DNA from: Dichetophora obliterata
Lineage: Eukaryota > Arthropoda > Insecta > Diptera > Sciomyzidae
Length of the DNA: 64,000 nt
Direction of reading: 5' to 3'
Assembly (NCBI GenBank): GCA_963920525.1
Contig: OY986435.1
Location: 299,024,208-299,088,207 of the forward strand
Part shown: positions 22,070-33,072 of the stretch, one piece after another
How the letters are laid out: every line of letters begins with the position of its first letter
Position numbering within the stretch: position 1 is the first letter of the stretch
The notes under the pieces: generated by a model
Told to the model about the DNA's origin: nothing
What the model saw: only the letters and a program-made list of their open reading frames with translations
Database searches by the model: none
Position numbers and translations under genes: made by a program

Positions 22070-23888
22070 CAGAGAGCTGCACAAGCCTATTTGAAGTCTA
22101 TTTCAAGCGCTTGCTTAAAATACAAGTTCAAGCTAGCTTGAGCTTGATAATTTTGAATCAAAATAAATTAGCCCACTACAGCATTCAAGTATTCTAGCTT
22201 ACAAGCGAACGGCACGAAGTTTCAAGTAAAGGATAGCTTGATGCCTTCGGCAAAAAGCTTGAATAGCTTTGAAATTGAAGGCAAGTATCCAATTAAAGCA
22301 AGTATCCAAAAAATTCAATGAGCTTGTTTAGAGAGAGCTTAAGCGAAATAGGACTTTTAAGTATTCTGTGGACTCCGTGGTTGGAAGTTTTAGGGGTAAC
22401 TTATTTCGAAGATGATGTTAAACTTTAAAATTTAAGATGGCGGATAAAGTTGCCACCTAGATTTTTTTTATTTTTGTGAATTCTTGTAATTTTGAAATCC
22501 TGACAACGGATTTGATTTCGAATATAATGTCACAGTTTTAAAATTTTAAGATGGAGGTTAGGGCTGCCACCTAAATATTTACCACAGTATTGCCACCTAA
22601 TAGTATGTATTTTTGAGAGTTTTAAACATAATTTATTAGTGTTAAGGGTCGCTGATTTCGAATCTTAAGTCAGAATTTTAAAATTCAAGATGGTGGATAG
22701 GGTTGCCACCTTAATTTTTGTATTTTTATGAATTTGGGGCTGGAAAAAAAAATGGTGCATCAAAAATGGGTCGCTGAATCCGAATCCGTTGTCAGAATTT
22801 CAAAATTACAAAATTTCGAAAAAATATGGTTGCCACCTAATAATATATCTTTTCAAGAGTTCTAAACGTCATTTATTAGTGTAAAGGGGTCGCTGATTTC
22901 GAATCTAAAGTCAGAATTTTAAAATTCAAGATGGTGGATAGGGTTGCCACCTTAATTTTTTGTAGTTTTATGAATTCGGGGCTGGCAAAAAAAATAGTGC
23001 ATTTAAAATGGGTCGCTGAATCCGAATCCGTTGTCAGAATTTCAAAATTATAAAATTTTGAAATAATAGGGCTGCCACCTAATAAAATGACGTTTAAAAC
23101 TCTTGAAAAGACATATTATTAGGTGGCAACCCTATTATTTCAAAATTTTATAATTTTGAAATTCTGACGGCGGATTCGGATTCAGCAACCCATTTTTGGC
23201 ATACCATTTTTTTTGCCAGCCCCGAATTCATAAAACTACAAAAAATTAAGGTAGCAACCCTATCCACTATCTTGAATTTTAAAATTCTGGCTTTAAATTC
23301 GAAATCAGCGACCCCTTAACACTGATAAATGATGTTTAAAACTTTTCAAAATACATATTATTAGGTGGCAATACTGTGGTAAAAATTTAGGTGGCAACCC
23401 TAACCTCCATTTTAAATTTTAAAACTGTGACAATATATTCGAAATCAAATCCGTTGTCAGAATTTCAAAACTACAAGAATTCGCAAAAATAAAAAATCTA
23501 GGTGGCAACTCTATCCGCCATCTTAAATTTTAAAGTTTGACAGTACCTTCGAAATCATTTACCCTAAAACTTCTAACCACGGAGTCTACAGAATCCTTGA
23601 AAGTCCTATTACGCTTTAGCTCTCTCTAAAGAAGCTCATTGAATTTTTTGGATACTTGCTTTAGTTCAATAATTTGGATACTTGCGAGCTTACAAGCTTT
23701 TGCCGATCGTTTTAAGCTTTTCAACTTTCTGCCCGTCAAAGTAAGCCGAAACAAGCCAAGCCAACGAGCAAGCATGAATATGGCTTGTATCAGTTTGTAT
23801 TTTTGCTTGCTTTTTCAAGATTGGATACATACTTGAATTCAAGTACTTGAAAAGGCTTGAACTCCAAGTAGGCCTGTGCAGTTCTCTG
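22070..23888. mobile_element. hobo-like foldback element, 1819 bp, 8-bp target duplication
   Basis: The termini are CAGAGAGCTGCAC at the left and, on the minus strand, CAGAGAACTGCAC at the right. The right end matches the 12-bp hobo terminal repeat (CAGAGAACTGCA) exactly. A perfect 8-bp direct repeat ATGGAAAC flanks the element (22062-22069 and 23889-23896). The whole element is palindromic. Outer arms of about 330-370 bases are rich in CAAGTA and AGCTTG words. They lead into inward-facing arrays of the 241-bp module (starts such as 22646 and 22887), which turn around near 23095. The left arm carries about one extra module. No transposase is present. Confidence 0.85.
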
Positions 23889-24059
23889 ATGGAAACGTTC
23901 TCGAAAAAGAATCATTTCGTGTTCAATCGAATATGAAATTACTTTATATTCCATAATAAAAATATATTATTAGAATAACATATTATTAGAATAACTTTGG
24001 TGCAAATATATAGAAAATTTGTTTTCCAAAAAATTTGTATTCATCAGAAATGGAAAATA

Positions 24060-24549
24060 ATAGGTCTGTTGCCGTACTAATTTCAAGCACAGTTCGAGTA
24101 ATAGAGAGCAACTGGATTAGTTGTCAAAATGAGAATATTTATCAAAAAGTACGGAAACGACTTCAAGTAAGTTTCGAGCATAACCAGCTGTTCACGTATT
24201 TTTGTAATAGAAAAGAAATGGATTGTGCTTGAAATTATTACATTATTCTTATAAAAAACCCTTTGTATAAAATATATCAAACAATTATACTCGAATTTAA
24301 TGATAAGAGTAATTTTTATTTCACAAAATAATAAAAAATGTTCACCTTATAATTTGACACACAGCTCTCTGTTGCTCAAAATTCGTTATCGAAAAAATTT
24401 TCAAGTAAAGTTCAAGCTAGATTTATGTAATTGTAATAGAATAGAGAGTGACATTTGTTATTATTATGTATAAAGCTTAAAAAAATGTGTACAAAAATGC
24501 CTTCAAGTACCTTTAAGTTACTTGAAACGAGTACGGAAACAGACCTATT
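24060..24549. mobile_element. Terminal-inverted-repeat element (AGGTCTGTTGCCGTACT)
   Basis: AATAGGTCTGTTGCCGTACT at the left and, on the minus strand, AATAGGTCTGTTTCCGTACT at the right bound about 490 bases. Both ends continue into TTTCAAG-type sequence. Internal CAGAGAGCTG-like and CTTGAA words recall the hobo-like foldback just upstream. No clean target duplication was found. Confidence 0.55.
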
Positions 24550-25300
24550 ATTAACAACAAAATTATCTTAATGACCAAGACATAATAAATAAAACAACAG
24601 AAAACTTAAAAAAAATGTTTAAATTTAATGCACAATATTCCTATAATAAAACAAAATAAAAGAACACGGTGTGATAGTCATCCTGCACTTTTAAAGTGAC
24701 CCACAGTATGCCAGGTTCATATAAGTTGCCGCACACACACAGGAGCTTATGGATGAATACTTCAGATAAAAATGGTACTGTAGGTAGATTTAACTCTAAA
24801 TTTGAGATTTTACACAAGTCATTAGAATAAATTCGGAGAATCTATGTTTTTCACAGGGACACCTTAACGAAGTTTGCAATTGATAAGACCACATAATTAT
24901 TTATCTTTAATTCAGAGGACAATATTTCACTTTTAAGTTTATAATTTATATTTTTTTTTAAATTTACAAGTTACAAGCATATGTAACGAAGAACGAGATA
25001 ATTCAGCGAGCTTTTATTTTGTTAGTCTTATTTCATGATTTTGACCATATATCGCATTGTATTGACATTCAAATCAGATCTACTGGAATAACGCAACTTC
25101 CAATCAAAGATAATTACAATGTGCGGCTTACCATTTACAAGTTATAAGGGATTTTCCGAGCACTAAAAATTTAGGTTAATTCGGCGCACCGTAATTTTCA
25201 GTGTATTCCACGGAAACTCATGTGAAATAATCCAAATAGAATGTATTAACATTAACTTTTTAGATTATATTCGTGGTTTAATTTATAAATAGCGATTTTT
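24550..25300. other. Gene-free stretch
   Basis: AT-rich, with no recognised coding or repeat feature. Confidence 0.5.
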
Positions 25301-25329
25301 TTTATATTTGTTTTTTCAGTGTTAATTTT

Positions 25330-26860
25330 TTGACCATCAATAGACTAACAAACGAACAATGCAGTTTCACTTTAATAGACTTAAGGGAGGGTTCTCCTGG
25401 ATTTTTTTTTGGTTTGGCCGAAAAACAAGCAAAATTTGAGAATGGTTTGTGGGAAAATGAAAAGACATACGAACTTATGCTTTTGAACTTTGATTCGTGG
25501 TTTATTGACGAGTAAAAAAAAAAAGTTATTTGAAAAATTCAAAATGGTGGCTTGAAAATGGCGGATCTCGTCGACCTCTGCGCGCAAAACATCGACCTCC
25601 CGCGGACAGTGTGGGGCCTCAGGTAGTGAACTGAAATGAGAAATGTATAAAATTTATTAAAATTGATAACATTTCATATGCCTGGAACCTAACTTCAATT
25701 AAGTTGGGTAAAAAAAAACCAATTTTATGGACTTTTAAAAAAAAAATTGAAATTTTTTGCTTTTTTTTTTACTTAGATCTCGTTTAAAAATTATAAATAA
25801 ACAATTTTTTTATGCCAATGTTAGGTTCCAGGCGTACAAAAAAGTAAATACTTTCAAACATTCTTTGAATGAAGGAAATCGGATCAATAGAACAAGCCCT
25901 GTGCTGTCCGTTAGATTAGAAAACATGGTTCCGAGAAAAACGCGTTTAAAGTTTTTAGAAAGTTGGTACGCGCGCGTGACATGGGTACGTTTGACACGCT
26001 CTAGCTCGAGAAATACGCGTCGTATTGAAATATCCCTTGGCACAAACATTCTACATATATGTAACTTTCATTTTATGTAAAATAAAAATCGATTTTTTCA
26101 AAAAAAATCCAGGAGAACCTTCCCTTAATTCCACCGAGGAGAATATTGCTGCTGTATCGGCTAGTGTTAATGAGGATGACGGTACGTCAATTCGTCGCCG
26201 TTGTCAACATTTGGGCTGTGTTATTCGACCACCAGGAAAATTTTACATAAGCACCTCGGTATGAAACCATAAAAAGTACAGCTGGTGTAAGACTACAAGA
26301 CCTACCGCAACGTCGTTTGTTTGGTGAATGGGCCTTAGAAAAGTTGGATGAAGATCCTCTTTTTTTATCGAAAAACTGTCTTCAGCGACGAAGCTCATTT
26401 TCAGCTCAATGAGTACGTCAACAAACATTGCCGAATTTTGTCTAAAGAGCAGCCAAAGGCAGTTCAAGAGCTGCCTATGCACTCTGAAAAACGCACTGTT
26501 TGGTGCGGTTTGTGGGCCAGCGTACTTTTTCAAAAATAATTGAAATCGCAACTTTTTTTTGCCCAAAATGAAAGAAATGGAATTGGTTGACATGTGGTTT
26601 CAACAGGACTGTGCCACTGCCACAAGCCACACAATACCGTGGACATATTGAGAGGCGAATTGGTGAGCCACCACCAAGATCATGCGATTTGAACCCACTA
26701 GACTATTTTTTTGTGGGGCTACGTAAAGTAAAGGGACAAGCCAGCCACAATTGCAGCCCTGGAAGACAACATTACAGCTGCTATTCGTGAGATGGATGAA
26801 ACACCTCAGGCGTAGCCGCGGGCAACATTTGCATTTTTTGTTCACGTCATCGTTTTCGCT
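25330..26860 (+). pseudogene. Mariner-family (rosa-like) transposase relic, split by an insertion
   Basis: IS630-Tc1-mariner transposases cut and paste at TA. The start is TINRLTNEQ (25330 on), matching the NRLTPEK start of the copy at 57-58 kb. It is then interrupted by the TTAA element at 25385-26124. The frame resumes at 26129 with STEENIAAVSASVNEDDGT, then SIRRRCQHLGC. Later frames hold VFSDEAHFQLNEYVNKHCRI (first catalytic aspartate region), ELVDMWFQQDCAT (second) and RSCDLNPLDYFFVGLR (third). The pieces lie in different frames with several stops and indels. It is dead. The terminal repeats of this copy were not found. Confidence 0.75.
25385..26124. mobile_element. 740-bp TTAA-flanked element inside the mariner relic
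   Basis: TTAA at 25381-25384 and 26125-26128 flank inverted ends: GGGAGGGTTCTCCTGGATTT and, on the minus strand, GGGAAGGTTCTCCTGGATTT. Removing it rejoins the mariner reading region, confirming the boundaries. Inside is a second inverted pair (CCTGGAACCTAAC near 25681 and GTTAGGTTCCAGG near 25823) but no transposase. It is probably a non-autonomous piggyBac-type element. Confidence 0.8.
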
Positions 26861-26879
26861 TTGATTTCATTGAAAGATT

Positions 26880-27765
26880 AATCTGAATTTGGTGACTTTT
26901 GACCCGTTCCCGTGCTTGAGCGAGGGGGTGCTCATGGAAATGGCTTGAGGACTTAAAGAATATTTGACAAGTTTGGAAATGAAAAGCAAAAACAATCCGC
27001 ACCGACTCGCTCCGAAGAAAATGCGACAGTTTACCCCAGACCTCATTTCAGCATTTCGACTCAAAAAAAAATAAAACCATGTGAATTAACTCGAATAAAC
27101 AAATATCACGCGTCTAACTAATGTGCTTTAGGAATTTATAGCAAAAACAATCTTCAACAAATTCCTCGAGTTGGTGAAATGAATACCGCAAGTAAAAAAC
27201 ACGTTTGTTAAGCTCTAGTGTACACAAGCAACTGAATCGGTTGAGGTTACGCTATTGTGACACTACTCAATTTTTCCAGAGTGTTGCCATATTTAATGAT
27301 ATTTCGACTGCTCCAGATAACACCGTGCGCCGATTCACCCTGTTCTCCCTTATGTTTCTTAAATATGTGAAATCAAATATTTGCTAAAAAAAAAAGAAGA
27401 ATAACAATCGAAATACGAACAGAAATTTTTACTAACCTACCCTGTAGTTCTGCTGGTGGCAGTATATCCCTTTGGACATGCCATTTCTCAAACCTTTACA
27501 AGTACGTCCCAATGGGACGGGAGAATTGTAAAGCCCACAGTAGTGCACGTTGGGTCAGTTCGCCCCTGTCAATGACATCGATGTGTTAAAAGGACGTACA
27601 AGATAAGGGGCATGCCCCTACCACTGGGGGGGGGGCATGAATTCTCATACTAAGTAGTAGGTCCAGTTTTCAACTTGGAACTACTGGGTAGCAATAGCAA
27701 GGCAAGTTTGGGTACCATTAAGCTAATTAATCAACAATATCGGAAATAATTTTTCACGCGGATTC
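26880..27765. other. No gene recognised; GC-richer patch at 27430-27720
   Basis: The patch around 27430-27720 is less AT-rich than its surroundings and contains GGGGCATGCCCC followed by a run of ten G. I recognise no tRNA-like, LINE or coding structure in it. Confidence 0.4.
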
Positions 27766-27918
27766 GAAAAAGGGAGTTTTCATTTTTAAGATAAAGCTTA
27801 AGAACATTTAAAGATTTTTAATGCAAATTTGTTGATAAACCGTTGATGAACAAACTTATATTAAAAATTTTCAAAATTTTCTTGAGCCTTATCTCAAAAT
27901 TGAAAACTCCTTTTTTTA
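27766..27918. repeat. Imperfect hairpin repeat
   Basis: GGGAGTTTTCATTTTTAAGA at the left and, on the minus strand, GGAGTTTTCAATTTTGAGAT at the right pair over about 65 bases around a small loop. It is probably a miniature element or a folded remnant. Confidence 0.55.
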
Positions 27919-28089
27919 TTAGCATTATTCTGCTATTGGAACGCAAATGAACGAAAGGAACGAATGATTGCAAAACAACTAATTACGAATTTCTTTTTAG
28001 GATCCAACATATTATATTATCGAAACAATCATTTATTTTTTCTTATTTTAATGCACTCCAATTTCTACAGCTTTTAATTAGAATATCCT

Positions 28090-29916
28090 TGCTGGTTTTG
28101 CCATTGTCTTCGGCCGAACAGAATATTAATTCAATTGAAAAAACTTTCTGTCCGAGCCGGGGTTTGATGCCTCCGATGCAGTTTCCCCTAGGCAACCAAC
28201 TGGGAGTACGCAGCAATCCATTATTTGATATCCATGTACTAATACCTTGTGCACAGTAGGGGACATTGGATACCAGAAATATTTTTCCATGTACATTGTG
28301 AATGTGTCAGCGCAAAAGTCTTTAAACTTGTCTGAATTCATGGCATACTCGCAAGATATCGCAATTAAAATTATGTGAAAACGATGAATTATTTCGTTAT
28401 CAATTCCTGATAAAGATGATAGTACTATTGAATTCGAAAATGCTCTTCTGGCCGTATTTCCATCATTAGTATTGCCACTGCCATTTGCATTAGGTTTATC
28501 TACATTAAGGCCCATTTCTTCCCAAAATTTTTCTTGTAGAAGCTGTTTGCGTGAAGCCATTTGGACTTTATCAATACCTTTAGCATGCCACTTTTTGAAA
28601 TCAAGCCTATAGGAGACTCTTAATATAAACTCGAAGAAGCGGATCCATGCATGAAGAGGACTTATTCCGTATTGTAGACTGCTTGTTTTAATACTGAAAA
28701 TCTTCGAGTTAAAGTCCTTTGTTTTTAGTAACTGTGTCGGTTTTGCCCCACAGATTGGACAAGATTGGCAGGAGTTTGTTCCAGTTAAAATATTTAGTAC
28801 TTTGCCATCTATAAGTGTCATATATCCTTCAAACTTCACAATTAATTTTTTCGTTTTGTGCGTATATAAATAATCTTGTAGGTGTAATATTTGACTATCT
28901 ATATTATCTTTTTCGTTTAATATGAGGGATGTACTTTCCTTAACGAATTCGATTTTCAAAGGACGACAAAATCTAACAGACTGTGGAGTCTTATTCAGCC
29001 AAATAACTCAATGAAGTTCATCTATAACTTTCAGTGGAATAACCGTAGTTACGAAAAGTGAATTATCAAGGCCAGAATTGTGATTCGATTGAAACCGCTG
29101 TTTGTATAAACTGTGGCCTGTAGAGCCATCAAATCCGTAACTAAAAATAAGTTTACAATTTGTTGCATCTGAAAGTAGTTCAAACACCTCGTCTTGCATT
29201 GTAAGAATTCGGTGAGCAGTATGGTGTAATAAGTTCTGTAATGAAATTTCTGCCTTGGTTTCAGAATAAAGGATTCCGACAGGTCTACATTTTAATTTCG
29301 ATTCAACGACTTCAGAATAAGGAGGATAAATATCACATCCCTGTTTCTTGGTGTGATGCTTCATGTTTATGTACTGTTGTTTTGTAAATCTATTTTCTAT
29401 TAAAAATGCTAATGCGTTATCCGCAGAAACAGGTGTTGCATTAACAGCAAGAAGTTTGTTCCTTACTTCGGCTATATTTCGACTACGGCGTTGCATGTTT
29501 ATTTTGTGAAGCAACTTCGGAGGCTAATTTTCTTTTTAGCCTAGGTCCAGCATCTTCATAATTTAATTTTGGGCGACCTATTTTGTTTGGGGAAACATAC
29601 TGCTCATCCATTACTATAATTATACTTTTGCTAAGCCATTTTGAATGTTTAGTTTTAAATCGCTGTAATTTACGGTTGCACTTTGGCAATGCTTTTTTAT
29701 ATAATTAACAAAATCTTTAAGTTGTTTTGATATCAAGCGCATTTGGTCTTCATCTAAACTGATATTATTGATATTCTGTAACACATATTTCACAAGTGCA
29801 TCTTCTGAGCGATTGTTGCTACTCCAAATTTCAATAAGCGCTGCATGGGGAAACACATATTTATCTACAAAAACACGTGTTGGCACAAAATAGAACAAAA
29901 AAGGGTAGTTACTCAT
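28090..29916 (-). pseudogene. Transib/RAG1-like transposase pseudogene
   Basis: Transib elements are the DNA-transposon relatives of the RAG1 recombinase core. From the N-terminus: MSNYPFLFYFVPTRVFVDKY; then, after a frameshift, NKIGRPKLNYEDAGPRLKRK; then, after another, VRNKLLAVNATPVSADNAL. Next come SYGFDGSTGHS (first catalytic aspartate region), RFCRPLKIEFVKES, a zinc-binding pair in SCQSCPICGA, GISPLHAWIRFFE, GSGNTNDGNTARRAF, the histidine pair in TVHKVLVHG, and GETASEASN, which aligns with the RAG1 catalytic glutamate region. In RAG1 the same zinc ligands are C-x2-C and H-x4-H. Defects: two frameshifts (near 29620-29690 and 29510), a TGA at about 28999, and a frameshift after EASN. No terminal repeats were identified. 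Confidence 0.75.
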
Positions 29917-29924
29917 TAATTAAC

Positions 29925-30705
29925 ACACTTTTGTTAATAACTTGGCATTTATAACTTTTTGCAATGCTGTGCCATTCACAAGTTACACTCCACGGAACAC
30001 AACTACAATTGATAGATTTTATATAAAATTATACATAAACAAAACATTTCACAATATTATAACAACAGACAATTATGACAAAAAGGGCATCTCGTCTTAA
30101 TTTTACAAACCTGCACTAACGTTTTCCATAATAACACTTTTCAATTTTTTTTCACTTTTTCAAAGCACAAGCACTCGAACTTAGCTGATGTTTACCGCCA
30201 GTTGTACCTAAACAAAGTGACTTTCAAACAGCTGACTTTAAAAGCGCGCCAACAAAAAAGGGTTGCCACCCGCATTGATATTAAATGTTTTTTTTCTATT
30301 ATGGGTATCTAGATTTAGGAAATCAGTTAAATTTTAAAATATGAAACCCAAAAAAAAATTGACTTTATGCCAAAAAATCTTTATTTTTACCCATAGTGCA
30401 GCGGCTCTTTCACTTACGAGACACGTAGACTACCAGTAGGCCACAGCCGCTTCTATCGGTCGCCTGACTGAAGCCATCCATAAACATGATACATTGAGTC
30501 CATTGTCACAAAAATTGACATTTGTATGATAAACCAAATATGCCCAGAATTGCGAAATATATTTACGGTAAATAGAAATATGTTTGCTATAATCAAAGTC
30601 GAAAATGTAATTTTTCTGCGTGCAGTCTTCAGGATAAGGCGATTTATAACAAAACACAATAGCTTAAGAGTTGAAAAACGAAACGTCACATAACCTGTAA
30701 TCGAT
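29925..30705. other. Gene-free stretch
   Basis: Probably includes the upstream part of the Transib relic. I could not find its terminal repeat or a 5-bp duplication. Confidence 0.4.
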
Positions 30706-30710
30706 AAAAC

Positions 30711-31266
30711 TTATTTGGGCCTATTCTGCCAGATCTGTTATTCTGTACTGAATTTTCTGTTATGAATCATAAAAGATGCCGACCATAAAAGATCTGTTAA
30801 AATTGGTATTCTGAATTTCGGTCTTTTATGGTACCCTGTTATCAATCTTCGAAAACAAAAATCTATTACAATTTCGTTTAATTCTGTTATTAAACAGCTG
30901 ATTGCTGTCAATAAAATTAAATTATTGGGTATGCATATAAAATGCAAGCGCACATTCACTTTGTCCAACCAAAAAAGCTGCACGAAACGCATGTCAGGAA
31001 GATCGCACGGTTTACTATTTAGGCGTAACTCCCACAAAGTGGCCCGCATCTAACAAACACACACATTTATTAATTATATAATCTTACATTTGCCTCCTTT
31101 TATGAGCCATTCTTAATGAAATTCGTAAATAAACATGAATTTTTCAGACCAAAATGTTCATTTTCTAAAAATTTGTTACGATAAAAGACAGAAAAATGTG
31201 TCTGTTATTCTGTTGTCTGTCATAACAGATTTCATAGCAGATTTTGTCATGCAGAATACCAAATAA
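30711..31266. mobile_element. Terminal-repeat element (TTATTTGG...TATTCTGC)
   Basis: TTATTTGG then GCC then TATTCTGC at the left, and TTATTTGGTATTCTGC on the minus strand at the right, bound about 556 bases. The interior is crowded with CTGTTATTCTG and ATAACAGATTT words, which also continue at 31560-31670 beyond the insertion at 31271. The true right boundary may therefore lie further out. Nothing coding was recognised. Confidence 0.45.
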
Positions 31267-31270
31267 AAGG

Positions 31271-31529
31271 CAAGCGCGTCGGAAGCGAATTTCATCTGGG
31301 GGGCAGTACAAATGGAGGGGCAGTACAAATGGTGGTGCAAAAAAAGTTCACCAAAATTTCTTCACATGAAACATGAAGAAGAGAGAAAGAAGAGGAAAAT
31401 ATATAATACAAAAATATTATCGTTGTAAAAAAACTGATATTTTGAATAACTTTTCCTTTTAAATTGTTTATCTAGCTTAAAAGTGGGGGGGCAACTTCCC
31501 ACCTTTCCCCCCCGCTTCCGACGCCAATG
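31271..31529. mobile_element. 259-bp hAT-type miniature element, perfect 8-bp duplication
   Basis: The ends share GCGTCGGAAGCG in inverted orientation: CAAGCGCGTCGGAAGCG at the left and CATTGGCGTCGGAAGCG on the minus strand at the right. A perfect direct repeat ATAAAAGG flanks the element at 31263-31270 and 31530-31537. Runs of G/C sit inside both ends. A related CATAGGCGTCCGCAGGGG end lies at 62235. Confidence 0.8.
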
Positions 31530-31944
31530 ATAAAAGGTTTTGTTTTTTTGACAGTTCGAGAAATCTGCTGTGGTTTATAGCAGATTTCATAAAAGATTGT
31601 AGTGCAAAATACGATATTTGGTCTCGTAACAGATTTTTTGACAGCTCAAAATTTTGTATGGGAAATCCTAACAGAATAACAACATTTTGACGTAGAATTA
31701 CGTCTTACGGCGCGGTTTGTATGGGGGTCAGTTTCACAAATTTTTTCAAAGCGATATTTGACACTTTGGGGTATACCTACAGCCTTTAATATTCATCGTA
31801 CAAAGAAAAAAAAATGCCAAAATATCAGTTTTAGTGGGAACAAAACGAATATCTAATAAAATAGCAAAATCTAAGAAGATGAAAAATTCATATATTCGTA
31901 TGAGAAATGCACAAGCTGCTCAGCTGCAGTAGCTGCTTATGCTA

Positions 31945-32042
31945 TTTTTAAGGTTGTTGTTGTTGTGTTTGCTTGTTTGGTTCATAATTACGTCGTTCGT
32001 TGTTGTGCTGCTTTTGCTGTTGTTGTTGTTGTTGTTGGTTTT
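31945..32042. repeat. (GTT)n-rich microsatellite
   Basis: Two clusters of TTG/GTT triplets (about 31951-31970 and 32010-32038). The apparent leucine/valine-rich frame across it is only the translated repeat. Confidence 0.85.
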
Positions 32043-32221
32043 TATTAGTATGTATGTAAAACATACATATATAAATACACATCAGTTGCGTTCATTTTTT
32101 ATTTGTTTCCCAGATAGCCAATCGGCTCTTTTAAAAGCACTGAAGCGGACCGTTTCGATGTCAGCAAACTATGCATTGTGTGTTTCATACAAGCGTACTA
32201 TTTATTAAGTTGTATATTAAT

Positions 32222-32612
32222 GTTGATTTTCTATGATTTAAATTCAAATTCTAAATGTTTGATAGTTTAAATCATTCTTGATTTTAAATACAAATTCTAG
32301 TTGTTTGATAGTTTATTGAGCTTTAGGTCAGGTTAGAACAATTAATTGCTATAACGAATTTTTTTCAAAAAAACAACAGCAACAACATTTTCAATATGAA
32401 AAAAAACATCACTAGCTGATTTATTAGTTAGCTGATTGATTTACTAGTTAGAGCAATTAATTGTTCTAACCTAACCTAAAGCTCAATAAACGATTTTAAA
32501 CTATCAAACAACTAGAATTTGTATTCAAAATCAAGAATGATTTAAGCTACCAAACATTTAGAATTTGTATTTAAATCATAAAAAATCAACACAATAAATA
32601 ACAAGGTCATAT
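32222..32612. repeat. Inverted (foldback) copy of the 534-bp-family module
   Basis: The left arm holds ATGATTTAAATTCAAATTCT, TAGTTGTTTGATAGTTTA, then TTGAGCTTTAGGTCA. From about 32445 the same words return in reverse complement, ending with AATAAATAACAAGGTCAT. The AGAACAATTAATTG-type palindrome remnants lie near the turn. This is the module of 11507-13018 arranged as an inverted repeat instead of a tandem one. Confidence 0.8.
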
Positions 32613-32619
32613 AGAAAAC

Positions 32620-33064
32620 TTTAAGTTGTGTATTAATTTTATTTGTTGTTAAACAATTGTAACCTTTTCTTGAAATGGTTTTTATTAAGTTGCAACAATA
32701 AATTAAACAATGAACGGAAACGCAATTGCACTGCCTTGATTTCAATGCAGGATTCAATGCATATTTTAGGCGAACGGGTGAAAAAGAGAGGGAGAAAAGA
32801 CAAGAACAAACGACGCATCAAGCGAATATGACATTAATTTCAATTCGATTCTTGATATATATAAAATAGGACTTTACAATAATATAGAGAACGGTTTAAA
32901 GGTACAAAAACATGTCGTTTTCATACCAGCAAATCAGACGCTGCCGTTTTAAGTACCGTTTAGCTGGCACAGTAACATTCATGGCTTGTTGGGTTGTAAT
33001 GCAATAGAGAATATAGATGCATGTAGTTAGAGAGCCAGAGAGTATGCGGCTACAAAAATATGAA
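32620..33064. other. Gene-free stretch
   Basis: Nothing recognisable apart from AT-rich spacer. Confidence 0.5.
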
Positions 33065-33072
33065 CTACTGGC

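Noticed and set aside
31939..32208. Leu/Val-rich putative membrane protein
   Set aside because: The hydrophobic stretch is a (GTT)n microsatellite read in frame.
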